A stretch of DNA of 64,000 nt from Sphingopyxis microcysteis (GTDB lineage Bacteria; Pseudomonadota; Alphaproteobacteria; Sphingomonadales; Sphingomonadaceae): positions 186,001 through 250,000 of the forward strand of contig NZ_JAANYY010000004.1 in the NCBI RefSeq assembly GCF_012274265.1, in the 5' to 3' direction. The translations under genes and the position numbers were made by a program. The notes under the pieces were generated by a model that made no database searches, had not been told where the DNA came from, and saw only the letters and a program-made list of their open reading frames with translations. Shown here one piece after another: positions 34,365 to 44,417 of the stretch (the first letter of the stretch is position 1; each line of letters starts with the position of its first letter).

Positions 34365-35694
34365 GCGGCGATGTCCTTTTTCTCGATAGGGGTTGCGACC
34401 ATGCGGTCGCCGTCGCGCGCCGTCAGGCGCACGTCAAGGACGGTGCCGGGCGCGGAGGGCGCGGTCAGCGCCAGCGCGGCGAAATTTTCGGCGTGACCGC
34501 TCAGCCCGTCGCGCTCGACGAGCATCGACGCGGCGCGGCCGATCTGCGCGTCGAGCCAGCCGTGCCGCCGCCGCGCATTGGCCTCGCGCAGCGTTGCCGC
34601 ACGTTCGCGCGCGATGGCGCGCCCGACCTGCGGCATCCGCGCGGCGGGCGTTCCGGCGCGCGGGCTGTAGGGAAAGATATGGCCAAAGACGATGTCGCAA
34701 TCGTCGATGAGCGCCAGCGAATTGGCGAACATCGCCTCATCCTCAGTCGGGAATCCCGCAATCAGGTCCGCGCCGATCGCGATCTCGGCGCGTGCGGCCT
34801 TGAGCCGTTCGATAAGGCGCACGGCGTCGGCACGGCGGTGGCGGCGCTTCATCCGCGTCAGCACCATGTCGTCGCCCGCCTGCAGCGACAGATGGACGTG
34901 CGGCATCACGCGCTTTTCCTGCGTCAGCAGCGCGAACAGCGCATCGTCGATGCGGTCGGGATCGAGCGACGAAAGACGCAGCCGTTCGATCGGCAGCGTC
35001 AGCAATGCTTCGACCAGCGCGGCAAGGCTGGTCCCGCTGTCGTCGCCATAGCTCGCCAGATCGACCCCGGTGAGGATGATCTCGCGCTGACCGCGGTCCA
35101 GCGCGGTGCGGGCCGAATCCAGAACCGCATCGACACTTGCCGAACGCGCGGTCCCGCGCGCCATCACCGTCGCGCAAAAGGTGCAGCTGTGCGAGCAGCC
35201 GGTCTGCGCGCCTAGGAAAGCACGCGCGTGGTCGGCGCCCGAGAGAGCGGGGGCATAAGGCAAACTGCGCCCCTGCGAAGGCAGGGGCCCATCACCTACG
35301 CTCTCGTCTTGCCGTCGCCCTTCGTTTGCTGACGCGATTGCAGAAGATGGACCCCCGCCTTCGCGGGGGAACGGAGGAGAATCGGGAAGATAGCTCGCGA
35401 CCAAACCCTTGGCGTCATTCCGCACCACCCGCGCGCCCATGTCCGCAAAGCGCGCCGCCTCCAGCTCCGCCGCGCACCCGGTCACCACGACCTCGGCACC
35501 CGGCCGCTCGCGCAGCGCGCGGCGCACCGCCTGTCGCGCCTGCCGCACCGCCTCGTCGGTGACCGCGCAGCTGTTGAAGACGATCGTGTCGGTCGCACCC
35601 GCGGCGCTGATCGCCGACCGAATGGCCTCGCCCTCGGCAATGTTCAGCCGGCAACCGAAATTGACGACCTCGTGGCGGTCGACGACTGCTGCGC

Positions 35695-35698
<4 letters not shown>
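34361..35698 (-). CDS. mtaB: MtaB-type tRNA threonylcarbamoyladenosine methylthiotransferase with in-frame repeat insert
   Basis: Radical-SAM enzyme that adds a methylthio group to t6A37 of tRNA. The N-terminal UPF0004 domain has cluster cysteines 16, 44 and 74. The radical-SAM motif CSHSCTFC gives Cys 168, 172 and 175, and SLDPDRIDDALF and LHLSLQAG-like strands follow. A C-terminal TRAM-like region ends the 445-residue protein. Residues about 106-152 are coded by an inverted-repeat element (35268-35374) that stays in frame between the two domains. The upstream open frame to 36373 is ignored: ATG 35698 overlaps the dapF stop. Confidence 0.93.
35268..35374. repeat. Inverted-repeat element inside mtaB, read in frame
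   Basis: GCCCCTGCGAAGGCAGGGGC at the left and CCCCCGCCTTCGCGGGGG at the right. The element also contains GGGCCCATCACC, as does the element at 47672, so it is the same family. It adds no stop codon to mtaB and encodes a Gly/Pro/Ser-rich segment of roughly 45 residues. Confidence 0.9.
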
Positions 35699-36501
<803 letters not shown>

Positions 36502-36550
36502 GATCGCGCATGTAAGGGGGCGGGGCAGGGAAGTCTAGCGAGGCCGTTCC

Positions 36551-36664
36551 GTCGCCCCCGCGAAGGCGGGGGCCGTTGTCGGCCTTATTCTTCGCCGCTG
36601 CGTAAACCTCGAGCGGCCGCGTTCAGAGGCGCGTGACTCTGAAACGCCCTTCGCGGGGGCGGCG
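36551..36664. repeat. Inverted-repeat element, CCCCCGCGAAGGCGGGGG family, one arm decayed
   Basis: The left arm GTCGCCCCCGCGAAGGCGGG is intact. The right arm, CGCCCTTCGCGGGGGCGGCG, has lost several bases. It lies between dapF and the GGDEF/EAL gene. Confidence 0.8.
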
Positions 36665-36670
36665 CCCAAA

Positions 36671-38314
36671 TTACGCCGTCTTGCGCAGCGGTTCGGCGCC
36701 GTCCGCGTCCGATCCTGTGTCGGGGCTCGTCGGCGGCACCATCGGCGCGCGCAGCAGCCCGCGATCGGCGAGCAGGCGTTCGGTGTCGGCGGCCGATGCG
36801 GCGCGGCCGAAATACCAGCCTTGACCCTTCGCACAGCCCAGCCGCGTCAGTTCGATCGCCGTCGCTTCATCCTCGACGCCTTCGGCGGTGATCGGCATCG
36901 CCAGGCTTTCGCCCAGCCGCACGATCGCGACGACGATCGCCTGCGCATCGGGGCTGCCGCGCATTGCGGCAACAAAACTGCGGTCGATCTTGATCCGGTC
37001 GAACGGCAGCGCGCGCAGGTGCGACAGCGACGAATAGCCGGTGCCGAAATCGTCGAGGCTCAGCGACACGCCCTGATTCTTCAGGCTGGTGACGATCGAA
37101 CGGACGAGCGGGAGGTTCTCGAACAGCGAGCTTTCGGTAATCTCGACCTCGAGCTGCGCGGCGGGAAAACCCGTTTCGACGAGCAGCTTGGTAAGCTTCT
37201 GGCTGAACCACGGGTCCTTCAGCTGCTGCGGCGAAATATTGACCGCCAGCATGATCGACGGATCCCAGCTTTTGGCGATTTCCATCGCCTGGCGGATCAC
37301 CTGAAGGGACAATTCGCCGATCAGCCCGCTTTCTTCGGCCACCGGAATAAAGCGTTCGGGCGGGATCATCCCATATTCGGGCGATTCCCAGCGCATCAGC
37401 ATCTCGAAGCCGACCAGGCGGCCGCTGGCGATATCGACCTGCGGTTCGAAATGCGGCACGAATTCGCCGCGCGGCATGCCCTCGCGGATCCCCGTTTCGA
37501 TCTGGTTGCGGACCTGCACCGCCATCTCCATGCCGGCCTCGAACCAGCAAAAGCGGTTCCGTCCCTCGTCCTTGCAATGATACATCGCGATATCGGCCTG
37601 GCGGACCATGGTTTCCATCGTCACGCTGGCATCGTCGGCAAGCGCGATGCCCAGCGACGCGCCGATGCGGATCTGCTGCGCATCATGGGCGACCGAATTT
37701 TCGAGCGCGGCGACCAGTTCGGCGGCGAGCGCGTCGATCGTCGCGCGGGCGGACGGCTCGAACGCCAGCATCGCGACAAATTCGTCGCCGCCCAGCCGCG
37801 CCTTGGTGGCATTGGGGGGCAGGATCGCCGAAATTCGTTCGGCGGCGACCTGCAGGACGCGGTCCCCCGCGGCGTGGCCGTGGATGTCGTTGACGGTCTT
37901 GAAATGATCGAGGTCGAGCAGGAACAGCGCGACGTGGCGCTTGCCCGCGATCGCATCGACGATCTGCTGCTGGCCGGTGGCGAGCAGCGAACGGCGGTTG
38001 AGGAAGCCGGTCAGCGGATCGGTATCGGCCAGATAGCGCGCGCGCTGCTCGGCTTCGGTCCGTTCGCGAATCTCGCGGTGCAGATCGTCATAGCGGCGCC
38101 ACCCGAACAGGATCAGCGCGACGTTCAGCACCATCGCTGCGGCCAGCGCGCGGTCGGGGCCGCCGCCGATTCCGACCATCGTGTTCACGACCGCCTGCAT
38201 CACCGTGCTGCCGGTGCCGACGAACAGCAGGATCGCGGCAACGACGATGCCGCCGGCGACGATGTCGCGTTTGGCCCCGGTGCTGCGGTCCGGCTGTTTC
38301 GGCGTATCGATCAT
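36671..38314 (-). CDS. Membrane GGDEF-EAL cyclic-di-GMP enzyme
   Basis: A 547-residue protein with two membrane segments near the N-terminus (about 20-80) and then tandem domains. The GGDEF domain has DTDPLTGFLNRR and the intact LGGDEF active site. The EAL domain has a variant first motif (FEMLMRW in place of EAL) but keeps NIS, DDFGTGYSSL, KIDRSFV and AEGVE. It is likely a phosphodiesterase, with the GGDEF part active or regulatory; which activity dominates cannot be read from sequence. ATG 38314 follows GGGGA; 38332 is an alternative. Confidence 0.9.
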   Translation of the reverse strand: MIDTPKQPDRSTGAKRDIVAGGIVVAAILLFVGTGSTVMQAVVNTMVGIGGGPDRALAAAMVLNVALILFGWRRYDDLHREIRERTEAEQRARYLADTDPLTGFLNRRSLLATGQQQIVDAIAGKRHVALFLLDLDHFKTVNDIHGHAAGDRVLQVAAERISAILPPNATKARLGGDEFVAMLAFEPSARATIDALAAELVAALENSVAHDAQQIRIGASLGIALADDASVTMETMVRQADIAMYHCKDEGRNRFCWFEAGMEMAVQVRNQIETGIREGMPRGEFVPHFEPQVDIASGRLVGFEMLMRWESPEYGMIPPERFIPVAEESGLIGELSLQVIRQAMEIAKSWDPSIMLAVNISPQQLKDPWFSQKLTKLLVETGFPAAQLEVEITESSLFENLPLVRSIVTSLKNQGVSLSLDDFGTGYSSLSHLRALPFDRIKIDRSFVAAMRGSPDAQAIVVAIVRLGESLAMPITAEGVEDEATAIELTRLGCAKGQGWYFGRAASAADTERLLADRGLLRAPMVPPTSPDTGSDADGAEPLRKTA

Positions 38315-38563
38315 TTGGCTTTTCCCCACCATCCCGGCTGTAATGCACGCAAAGCGGTGAAATTTGGGTTAAGTCGGACCCGGCGTCGCTTGCTTGCCTT
38401 TGCCGGGTGATCGGTGTAATGGCGCGCCGTTCGACCGCGTCTTGCGAGCGAACATATCGATGTCCGCGACGGAAAGTCTGTCCACGGATAGCCGCTGGTT
38501 GGCGAGGTTTCGCTCACCGGCGTCTTTTGCGTTGCGGGCCTCGAAAACAAGGATTTGAGGCGC

Positions 38564-40021
38564 ATGTTCGACAGTCTGAGCAATCGGCTTGGCGATGTTT
38601 TCGGGAAGCTCCGCGGCCGCGGCGCGCTGACCGAGGCCGACGTGCGCGCCGCGATGCGCGAAGTGCGAATCGCCCTGCTCGAGGCCGACGTCGCGCTGCC
38701 CGTCGTGCGCAGCTTCGTCGATCAGGTCACCGAACTTGCGATCGGCCAGAACGTCCTGCGCTCGGTCACCCCGGGGCAACAGGTGGTCAAGATCGTCAGC
38801 GATGCGCTGACCGAAATGCTCGGTTCCGAAACCGCCGAGCTCGACCTCAATGTCGCTCCGCCCGCCGTGATCATGATGGTCGGCCTGCAGGGCTCGGGCA
38901 AGACGACCACGACCGCGAAGATCGCGAAGCGGCTCAAGGACAAGGAGCGCAAGAAGGTGCTGATGGCGTCGCTCGACGTCAATCGCCCCGCCGCGCAGGA
39001 ACAGCTCGCCGTGCTCGGCAGCCAGATCGACGTCGCGACCCTCCCGATCGTCGCAGGCCAGCAGCCGGTCGAAATCGCGCAGCGCGCCATGCAGGCGGCG
39101 AAGCTGCAGGGCTTCGACGTGCTGATGCTCGACACCGCGGGCCGCCTCCACGTCGACCAGCAGCTGATGGACGAGATGCAGGCGGTGTCGCGTACGGCGA
39201 ACCCCGCCGAAACCCTGCTCGTCGTCGACAGCCTGACCGGTCAGGACGCGGTGCAGGTCGCGCAGCGCTTCACCGATCAGGTGCCACTCACCGGCGTCGT
39301 GCTCACCCGCATGGACGGCGACGCGCGCGGCGGTGCGGCGCTTTCGATGCGCGCGGTCACCGGCAAGCCGATAAAATTCGCGGGCACGGGCGAGAAACTC
39401 GACGGGCTGGAACTCTTCCAGCCGTCGCGCATCGCGGGCCGCATCCTCGGCATGGGCGATGTCGTCAGCCTCGTCGAACGCGCCGCCGAAACGATCCAGG
39501 CCGAAGAGGCCGAGGCGATGGCGGCGAAGATGGCCAAGGGCCAGTTCGACCTCAACGACCTCCGCACCCAGCTCAATCAGATGCGCCGCATGGGCGGCCT
39601 CGGCGCGCTCGCTGGCATGATCCCCGGCATCAAGAAGGCGCAGGCCCAGATGGCTGCGGGCGGCGCCGACGACAAGATGCTCATTCATTTCGACGCGATC
39701 ATGGGGTCGATGACCCCCAAGGAACGCGCGAAGCCCGAAATCCTGACCGCGAAGCGCAAGATCCGCATCGCCAACGGGTCGGGGACCACCGTGCAACAGG
39801 TCAACAAGGTGCTGAAGATGCATCAGGAAATGGCCAGCGCGATGAAGAAGATCCGCAAGATGGGCGGCCTCAAGGGGCTCGGCGCGCTGTTCGGCAAGGG
39901 CGGCGGCATTCCCGGAATGGGCGGCCCAGGCGGTTTGGGCGGCAGCGGCGGCCTCCCCGGCCTTGGTGGAGGCGGATCGATCCCGCCCGAACTCGCCAAT
40001 TTGATGAATAAAAAGAAGTAA
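38564..40021 (+). CDS. ffh: Signal recognition particle protein Ffh
   Basis: SRP54 GTPase that binds signal sequences and SRP RNA. The 485-residue product has the N domain, P-loop GLQGSGKT (107-114), MLDTAGRLHVD, TRMDGDARGGAAL, and the Met-rich M domain with QMRRMGGLGALAGMIPG. A Gly-rich tail of about 40 residues follows the M domain. The start ATG at 38564 follows GAGG; a TTG at 38555 is less likely. It precedes rpsP by 41 bases. Confidence 0.97.
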   Translation: MFDSLSNRLGDVFGKLRGRGALTEADVRAAMREVRIALLEADVALPVVRSFVDQVTELAIGQNVLRSVTPGQQVVKIVSDALTEMLGSETAELDLNVAPPAVIMMVGLQGSGKTTTTAKIAKRLKDKERKKVLMASLDVNRPAAQEQLAVLGSQIDVATLPIVAGQQPVEIAQRAMQAAKLQGFDVLMLDTAGRLHVDQQLMDEMQAVSRTANPAETLLVVDSLTGQDAVQVAQRFTDQVPLTGVVLTRMDGDARGGAALSMRAVTGKPIKFAGTGEKLDGLELFQPSRIAGRILGMGDVVSLVERAAETIQAEEAEAMAAKMAKGQFDLNDLRTQLNQMRRMGGLGALAGMIPGIKKAQAQMAAGGADDKMLIHFDAIMGSMTPKERAKPEILTAKRKIRIANGSGTTVQQVNKVLKMHQEMASAMKKIRKMGGLKGLGALFGKGGGIPGMGGPGGLGGSGGLPGLGGGGSIPPELANLMNKKK

Positions 40022-40062
40022 TTACACCCGAATTTGAACACTAAACTCTGAAGGAAAATATC

Positions 40063-40713
40063 ATGGCAACCTCCATTCGCCTCGCACGCGGCGGTTCGAA
40101 AAAGCGTCCCTATTACAAGATCGTCGTTGCTGACTCGCGCAGCCCGCGCGATGGCCGCTTCATCGAACGTATCGGCAGCTACAACCCGCTGCTCGCCAAG
40201 GATAATCCCGAGCGCGTCAAGCTCGACGCTGACCGCGCGAAGCATTGGCTGAGCGTCGGCGCCCAGCCGAGCGACCGCGTTGCCCGCTTCCTCGACGCCG
40301 CGGGCGTCAAGGAACGCGCCGCGCGCAACAACCCGAACAAGGGTGTCCCGGGCGAAAAGGCGAAGGAACGCGCCGAAGAAAAGGCCCAGAAGATCGCTGA
40401 TGCCGCCGAAGCGGCTGCCGCTGCCGCCGCCGCTCCGGCGCCGGAACCCGAAGCTGCTGAAGAAGCCGCTCCGGAAGTGGCCGCCGAAGAAGCTGCTGCG
40501 CCCGAGGCCGCAGAATCGGACGCGACCGGTTCGGTGAAGAGCGAAGAAACCGCCGAAGCCGTTGCCGAAGCCGTCGCCGACGAAGTCCCCGCCGACGCGA
40601 CTGCCGAAGATGCGACCGCGATGGCCGAACAGGCAGCTGAAGGTGGCCCGGCCGAAGAAGCTCCGGCTGCCCCCGCCGCCGAAGAAGCTGGCGAAGAAGA
40701 AGCCAAGGCCTGA
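40063..40713 (+). CDS. rpsP: 30S ribosomal protein S16 with a long Ala/Glu-rich tail
   Basis: Small-subunit protein that stabilises 16S rRNA. The first 85 residues are standard S16: [33 protein letters not shown] and [15 protein letters not shown]. Residues about 100-216 form a low-complexity acidic tail of [15 protein letters not shown] and AEEA units. Typical bacterial S16 is 80-90 residues, so the tail more than doubles it. It is followed directly by rimM. The family position ffh-rpsP-rimM is conserved. Confidence 0.97.
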   Translation: MATSIRLARGGSKKRPYYKIVVADSRSPRDGRFIERIGSYNPLLAKDNPERVKLDADRAKHWLSVGAQPSDRVARFLDAAGVKERAARNNPNKGVPGEKAKERAEEKAQKIADAAEAAAAAAAAPAPEPEAAEEAAPEVAAEEAAAPEAAESDATGSVKSEETAEAVAEAVADEVPADATAEDATAMAEQAAEGGPAEEAPAAPAAEEAGEEEAKA

Positions 40714-40717
40714 ACCC

Positions 40718-41212
40718 TTGGCTGACGCAAATCGCCCCGTCACCTTGGCCGCCATCGCCGGCGCGCATGGGGTGCGGGGCGAGGTGCGGCTGAAACTGTT
40801 CGGCGAAGGCGCGGAGTCTCTCCGCGCCTTTTCCGTTTTCAACGCGGGCGACCGCACGCTGACCCTCAAATCGGTGCGCCCGGCCAATCAGGGCGCGGTC
40901 GCGACCTTTGCCGAGGTGGTTGACCGGAGCGCCGCCGAGGCGCTCCGCGGCACCGTCCTCACCGTCCCGCGCTCGGCGCTGCCGCCGCTCGGCGAGGGCG
41001 AATATTATCACCACGACCTCATCGGCCTCGCCTGCGTGTCGACCGACGGCGCCGCGATCGGCCAGGTCGTCGCCGTCGAGAATTTCGGCGCGGGCGACAT
41101 CCTCGAAATCGAGAAGCCCGGCGGCAAGCGCTTCATGGTGCCGATGAATGCGCGCGCGGTCCCGGTGTGGACCGACCATGGCGTGACGATCGACGCGGCG
41201 TTCGTCGAATAG
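40718..41212 (+). CDS. rimM: Ribosome maturation factor RimM
   Basis: Binds S19 and helps mature the 30S head. The 164-residue protein has the RimM N-terminal beta-barrel (LAAIAGAHGVRGEVRLK, then FAEVVDRSAAEALRGTVL) and the PRC-barrel (YYHHDLIGLACVST, FGAGDILEI, MVPMNARAVPVW). It begins at a TTG (40718) in ..AACCCTTGGCTGAC, 9 bases after AAGG inside the rpsP tail; no ATG is available at the expected place. trmD should follow but is 5.2 kb away. Confidence 0.94.
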   Translation: MADANRPVTLAAIAGAHGVRGEVRLKLFGEGAESLRAFSVFNAGDRTLTLKSVRPANQGAVATFAEVVDRSAAEALRGTVLTVPRSALPPLGEGEYYHHDLIGLACVSTDGAAIGQVVAVENFGAGDILEIEKPGGKRFMVPMNARAVPVWTDHGVTIDAAFVE

Positions 41213-41231
41213 AGCCACTCCTTAACGAAAT

Positions 41232-41318
41232 CCGTTCGTCCTGAGCTTGTCGAAGGGCCGTTCTTCCTTTCTATGTTGCAAAGAAAGAACAGTGCTTCGA
41301 CAAGCTCAGCACGAACGG
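41232..41318. repeat. Inverted-repeat element, CCTGAGCTTGTCGAAGG family
   Basis: Left CCGTTCGTCCTGAGCTTGTC and right GACAAGCTCAGCACGAACGG, 87 bases overall, with a second inner hairpin from TTCTTTC/GAAAGAA. The right end runs into GGAGG, which is the ribosome site for the next gene. Confidence 0.9.
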
Positions 41319-41326
41319 AGGTTTGA

Positions 41327-42835
41327 ATGCGCGCAAGATTGGGTATGCTTCTGGCGGCAGCATTGGCTGCACCGCTTCCCTCCATGGCGCAAGAAACTGC
41401 TCCCCAAACCCTCGGACAAATCACCCCCGAAATCGATGCGCTGTTCGCCAAATATCAGGCCGACGCGCATATCCCCGGCATGGTCTATGGCGTCGTGCGC
41501 GACGGCAAGCTCGCCTATGTGAAGGGCATCGGGGTCCAGAACCTCGACGACAAGAGCGCCGTCACCGCCGACAGCCGCTTCCGCATCGCGTCGATGACCA
41601 AGGCGTTCACCGCGCTCGCGATCCTGAAACTGCGCGACGATGGCAAGCTGCGCCTCGACGACCTCGCCGAGGACCATGTTCCCGAAATGAAGGGCTGGGT
41701 CTATCCCACCAAGGACAGCCCGCGCATCCGCATCCGCGACCTGCTCCACCATGTCGGCGGGCTGGTCACCGACGATCCATGGGGCGACCGCCAACAGATT
41801 TTGTCGCAGGATGCCTTCACCAAGATGATCGCCGCCGGAGTGCCGTTCAGCCGCGTCCCGCAATCCGCCCATGAATATTCGAACTACGGCTATGCGCTGC
41901 TCGGCCGGATCATCGCCAATGCATCGGGCATGGCGTACACCGACTATATCCAGCGAACGATCCTGACCCCGCTCGGCATGACGAGCAGCGGCTTCGACGT
42001 CACCAAGACGCCAAAGGCGGTCTATGCGCGCGGCTATCGCTGGGAAAATGACGCGTGGTCGCCCGAGCCCGAGATGATCGACGGCGCCTTCAACGCCATG
42101 GGCGGGATGCAGGTCAGCGCCAGTGACTATGCCAAATGGGTCGCCTTCCTGCTCGCTGCATGGCCCGCGCGCGACGACGCCGACACCGGTCCGGTCAAGC
42201 GCGCGACGGTACGCGAAATGGCGCAGGGGCTGAACTTTGTGACCGTCGCGAACCGTATCGGCGCGAGCGGCGCCACCGCGTGCAAACAGGCCGCCGCTTA
42301 CGCCATGGGCTGGCGCGTCGCGCAGGATTGCGATCTGGGGCTGACGCTCGCGCATGGCGGCGGCTATCCCGGCTACGGCAGCCATGTGATGCTGATGCCC
42401 GATCATGGCGTCGGGGTGTTTGCGCTGTCGAACCGCACTTACGCCGGACCGTCGGCGCCCGCGTGGGACAGCGCGGTTGCGATGGACAAGGCGGGCCTGC
42501 TCACCGGGCGCGCGGTGCCGATCACTCCCGCGGTGGCGGACGCCTATGCCGCAGCGCGCGCCGCCTATGCGGCGGGCAATCTGGCTCCGCTCGACGGCAA
42601 GCTCGCGATGAATTTCCTGCTCGACCGGTCGGCGGCAAACTGGGCCGCCGAATTCGCGCGGCTGAAGTCGGAGGTCGGCGACTGCCCGACCGCCGAGCCG
42701 CTGAACCCGACCGGCGCGATGTCGGCGACCTTCCGCCTCAATTGCAGCAAGGGCCAGCTCGACGGGGCGCTGCTGCTCGCGCCGACGACCCCGGCTACGG
42801 TGCAGGCGCTGCGCTTTCGTGTTGTGACGCCATAG
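41327..42835 (+). CDS. Beta-lactamase-fold serine hydrolase, exported
   Basis: A 502-residue class C-type serine hydrolase (beta-lactamase/D-alanyl-D-alanine peptidase fold). The signal peptide ends SMAQE (about residue 21). Active-site motifs are SMTK (about 88-91), YSNYGY (YxN) and HGGGYPGYGS (KTG-equivalent). A Cys-containing C-terminal extension follows the catalytic domain. It is probably an esterase, aminopeptidase or cell-wall hydrolase; calling it an antibiotic-resistance enzyme is not justified. It lies between rimM and trmD and uses a ribosome site at the end of a repeat. Confidence 0.88.
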   Translation: MRARLGMLLAAALAAPLPSMAQETAPQTLGQITPEIDALFAKYQADAHIPGMVYGVVRDGKLAYVKGIGVQNLDDKSAVTADSRFRIASMTKAFTALAILKLRDDGKLRLDDLAEDHVPEMKGWVYPTKDSPRIRIRDLLHHVGGLVTDDPWGDRQQILSQDAFTKMIAAGVPFSRVPQSAHEYSNYGYALLGRIIANASGMAYTDYIQRTILTPLGMTSSGFDVTKTPKAVYARGYRWENDAWSPEPEMIDGAFNAMGGMQVSASDYAKWVAFLLAAWPARDDADTGPVKRATVREMAQGLNFVTVANRIGASGATACKQAAAYAMGWRVAQDCDLGLTLAHGGGYPGYGSHVMLMPDHGVGVFALSNRTYAGPSAPAWDSAVAMDKAGLLTGRAVPITPAVADAYAAARAAYAAGNLAPLDGKLAMNFLLDRSAANWAAEFARLKSEVGDCPTAEPLNPTGAMSATFRLNCSKGQLDGALLLAPTTPATVQALRFRVVTP

Positions 42836-42854
42836 CTTGTGCTCCGTTCCATCG

Positions 42855-42924
42855 CCGTAGCCCTAAGCTTGTCGAAGGGCGCTTGTCGACGATAGTCGCC
42901 CTTCGACAGGCTCAGGGCTGCGGT
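42855..42924. repeat. Inverted-repeat element, CTTGTCGAAGGGCG family
   Basis: AGCCCTAAGCTTGTCGAAGG at the left and CCTTCGACAGGCTCAGGGCT at the right, with CGACGATAGTC between. It separates convergent genes. Confidence 0.85.
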
Positions 42925-42951
42925 TCGATTGCTTTTGCTCGCGTGCGCGGA

Positions 42952-44196
42952 TCACGCCGCCTCAATAAACACCACCCGGTTGCGCCCGCTTTCCTTGGCG
43001 GCGTACAGATTGATGTCGGCCGATTTCATCGCCGCGCCAAAGCTGGTGTCGCGGCCGATATGGACCAGCCCCATGCTCGCGGTCACCGGGCGTTCGAGCA
43101 GCGGCACCATCTGCGCGACATAGGCGCCGATCCGCTGGCGCAGCCGCTCGGCCTCGATCGCGACCGCGGCGGGGGCGCCGCGGAACAGCAGCGCAAATTC
43201 CTCGCCGCCGACGCGCGCCGCCATCGCCGTTCCCGACCCCAATGCGACCCCGGCGGCAAAGATCACCCGGTCGCCGACATCATGGCCATGATGATCGTTG
43301 ATCGCCTTGAAATGGTCGAGGTCGACCAGCGCGATCGCGACCGGCGGCTCGTCGTTGAAACTTTCTTCGATCGCCCGTCGGTTGGGCAGGCCGGTCAGCG
43401 GGTCGGTGTGCGCGATGATCCGCATCGCCTCGGCCTGTGCGCGCGCCTCTTGCCGTTCGCGGCGCAGGCGGACGAGGCGGTCGAGAATGCCAAGCGCGGT
43501 GAGCATCACTTCCAGCCCGAGCGCGGGGAACAGCAGGAACAGGAAATTGTCGAACGGCTGGCCAAGGACAAGGTCGTGGAACAGGCTGACCCCGTAAACC
43601 CCGCCGATGCCGCTCCACGCCGCCGCCTGATAGCGCGCGGTGCGGCTGCCCCGCGTCAGTGCGATCACCACCGCCGATGCACATAGCGCCAGCATCGCGA
43701 CCAGCACCGCACTGCGCAGCATCATATAGGTGGTCGCGTCGGGCATGACCGTCGCCGGGGTGGTGAGCAAGATCAGGACCGGCGGCCAGCCGAGCCAGCG
43801 ATGCAGCCGCGGACCGATCATCCCGGGTTCGAGATAAGACCGCAGGAACACGCCCGACACGACCAGGCTCAGGTCAAAGAATATCGTGATCCAAACCTGC
43901 CGCGCAAAACTGTCGGGGGCCAGCCACGCCCCCATGGCGAGCGGCGACAGGCCGATGACGAGCGCGAAATAGGACAGCGCGCGGACGCTCTGCCAGATCA
44001 GAAAGCGTTCGCGCAGCAGCCGGTAAAAGACCGCATTATAGGCCAGCGAAAACAGCAGCAGGCCCAAAAAGATGCCGGTGAGCACCCCGTCCCACGTCAT
44101 GCTGGTCGCATCGGCGAACGACGATTGCGCGCGCGCCGGTGCGGCGGCGGCCAACAGCCCCGCGCCCAACGCCAAAATTCGCGCACCTCGCGCCAT
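42952..44196 (-). CDS. Membrane diguanylate cyclase (7TM-type sensor plus GGDEF)
   Basis: A 414-residue protein. The N-terminal signal-like segment is followed by seven hydrophobic helices (about 35-215), matching a 7TM diverse intracellular signalling module. A short coiled coil leads to a GGDEF domain with TDPLTGLPNRRAIEE, LDHFKAINDHHGHDVGD and active site GGEEF. It should make cyclic di-GMP. No RxxD inhibitory site is evident ahead of GGEEF. The start at 44196 is preceded by GGGGAT; the frame to 44286 is not used. Confidence 0.88.
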   Translation of the reverse strand: MARGARILALGAGLLAAAAPARAQSSFADATSMTWDGVLTGIFLGLLLFSLAYNAVFYRLLRERFLIWQSVRALSYFALVIGLSPLAMGAWLAPDSFARQVWITIFFDLSLVVSGVFLRSYLEPGMIGPRLHRWLGWPPVLILLTTPATVMPDATTYMMLRSAVLVAMLALCASAVVIALTRGSRTARYQAAAWSGIGGVYGVSLFHDLVLGQPFDNFLFLLFPALGLEVMLTALGILDRLVRLRRERQEARAQAEAMRIIAHTDPLTGLPNRRAIEESFNDEPPVAIALVDLDHFKAINDHHGHDVGDRVIFAAGVALGSGTAMAARVGGEEFALLFRGAPAAVAIEAERLRQRIGAYVAQMVPLLERPVTASMGLVHIGRDTSFGAAMKSADINLYAAKESGRNRVVFIEAA

Positions 44197-44287
44197 GCGA
44201 TCCCCGTTATGTTTAACGGGGAACGCTAGGCGCAGAGCGGCTGATTTTTGGTTAACGGAGCGTTGGCTATCGGCGGTCTTTTGCAAA

Positions 44288-44377
44288 CCATAGCCGCAAG
44301 CTGGACGAAGGGCACCTGTCAGGTAGAGAGGGGGAACCTTCGGGCGGGGACTCCCTTCGGCCAGCTTGCGGCTATGG
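44288..44377. repeat. Inverted repeat with 17-base perfect arms
   Basis: CCATAGCCGCAAGCTGG (44288-44304) and CCAGCTTGCGGCTATGG (44361-44377). The interior GAAGGGCACC/CCTTCG regions pair only partly. Only one copy is in the window. Confidence 0.85.
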
Positions 44378-44417
44378 CATGTCCGTTGTGATCATTAACC
44401 AGCCTTGTGCCTGACGG

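Noticed and set aside
38386..38560. Possible 4.5S/SRP RNA upstream of ffh
   Set aside because: The conserved GGAAGGAAGCAGCC-type loop of SRP RNA is not present there or elsewhere in the window.
41232..41318. Repeat elements as plain intrinsic terminators
   Set aside because: Most lack a T-run and sit also upstream of genes or within operons and even in a coding sequence, so they are repeats first; some may still stop transcription.
41327..42835. Antibiotic-resistance beta-lactamase
   Set aside because: SxxK and YxN are shared by esterases and cell-wall enzymes of the same fold; the long C-terminal extension does not match AmpC.
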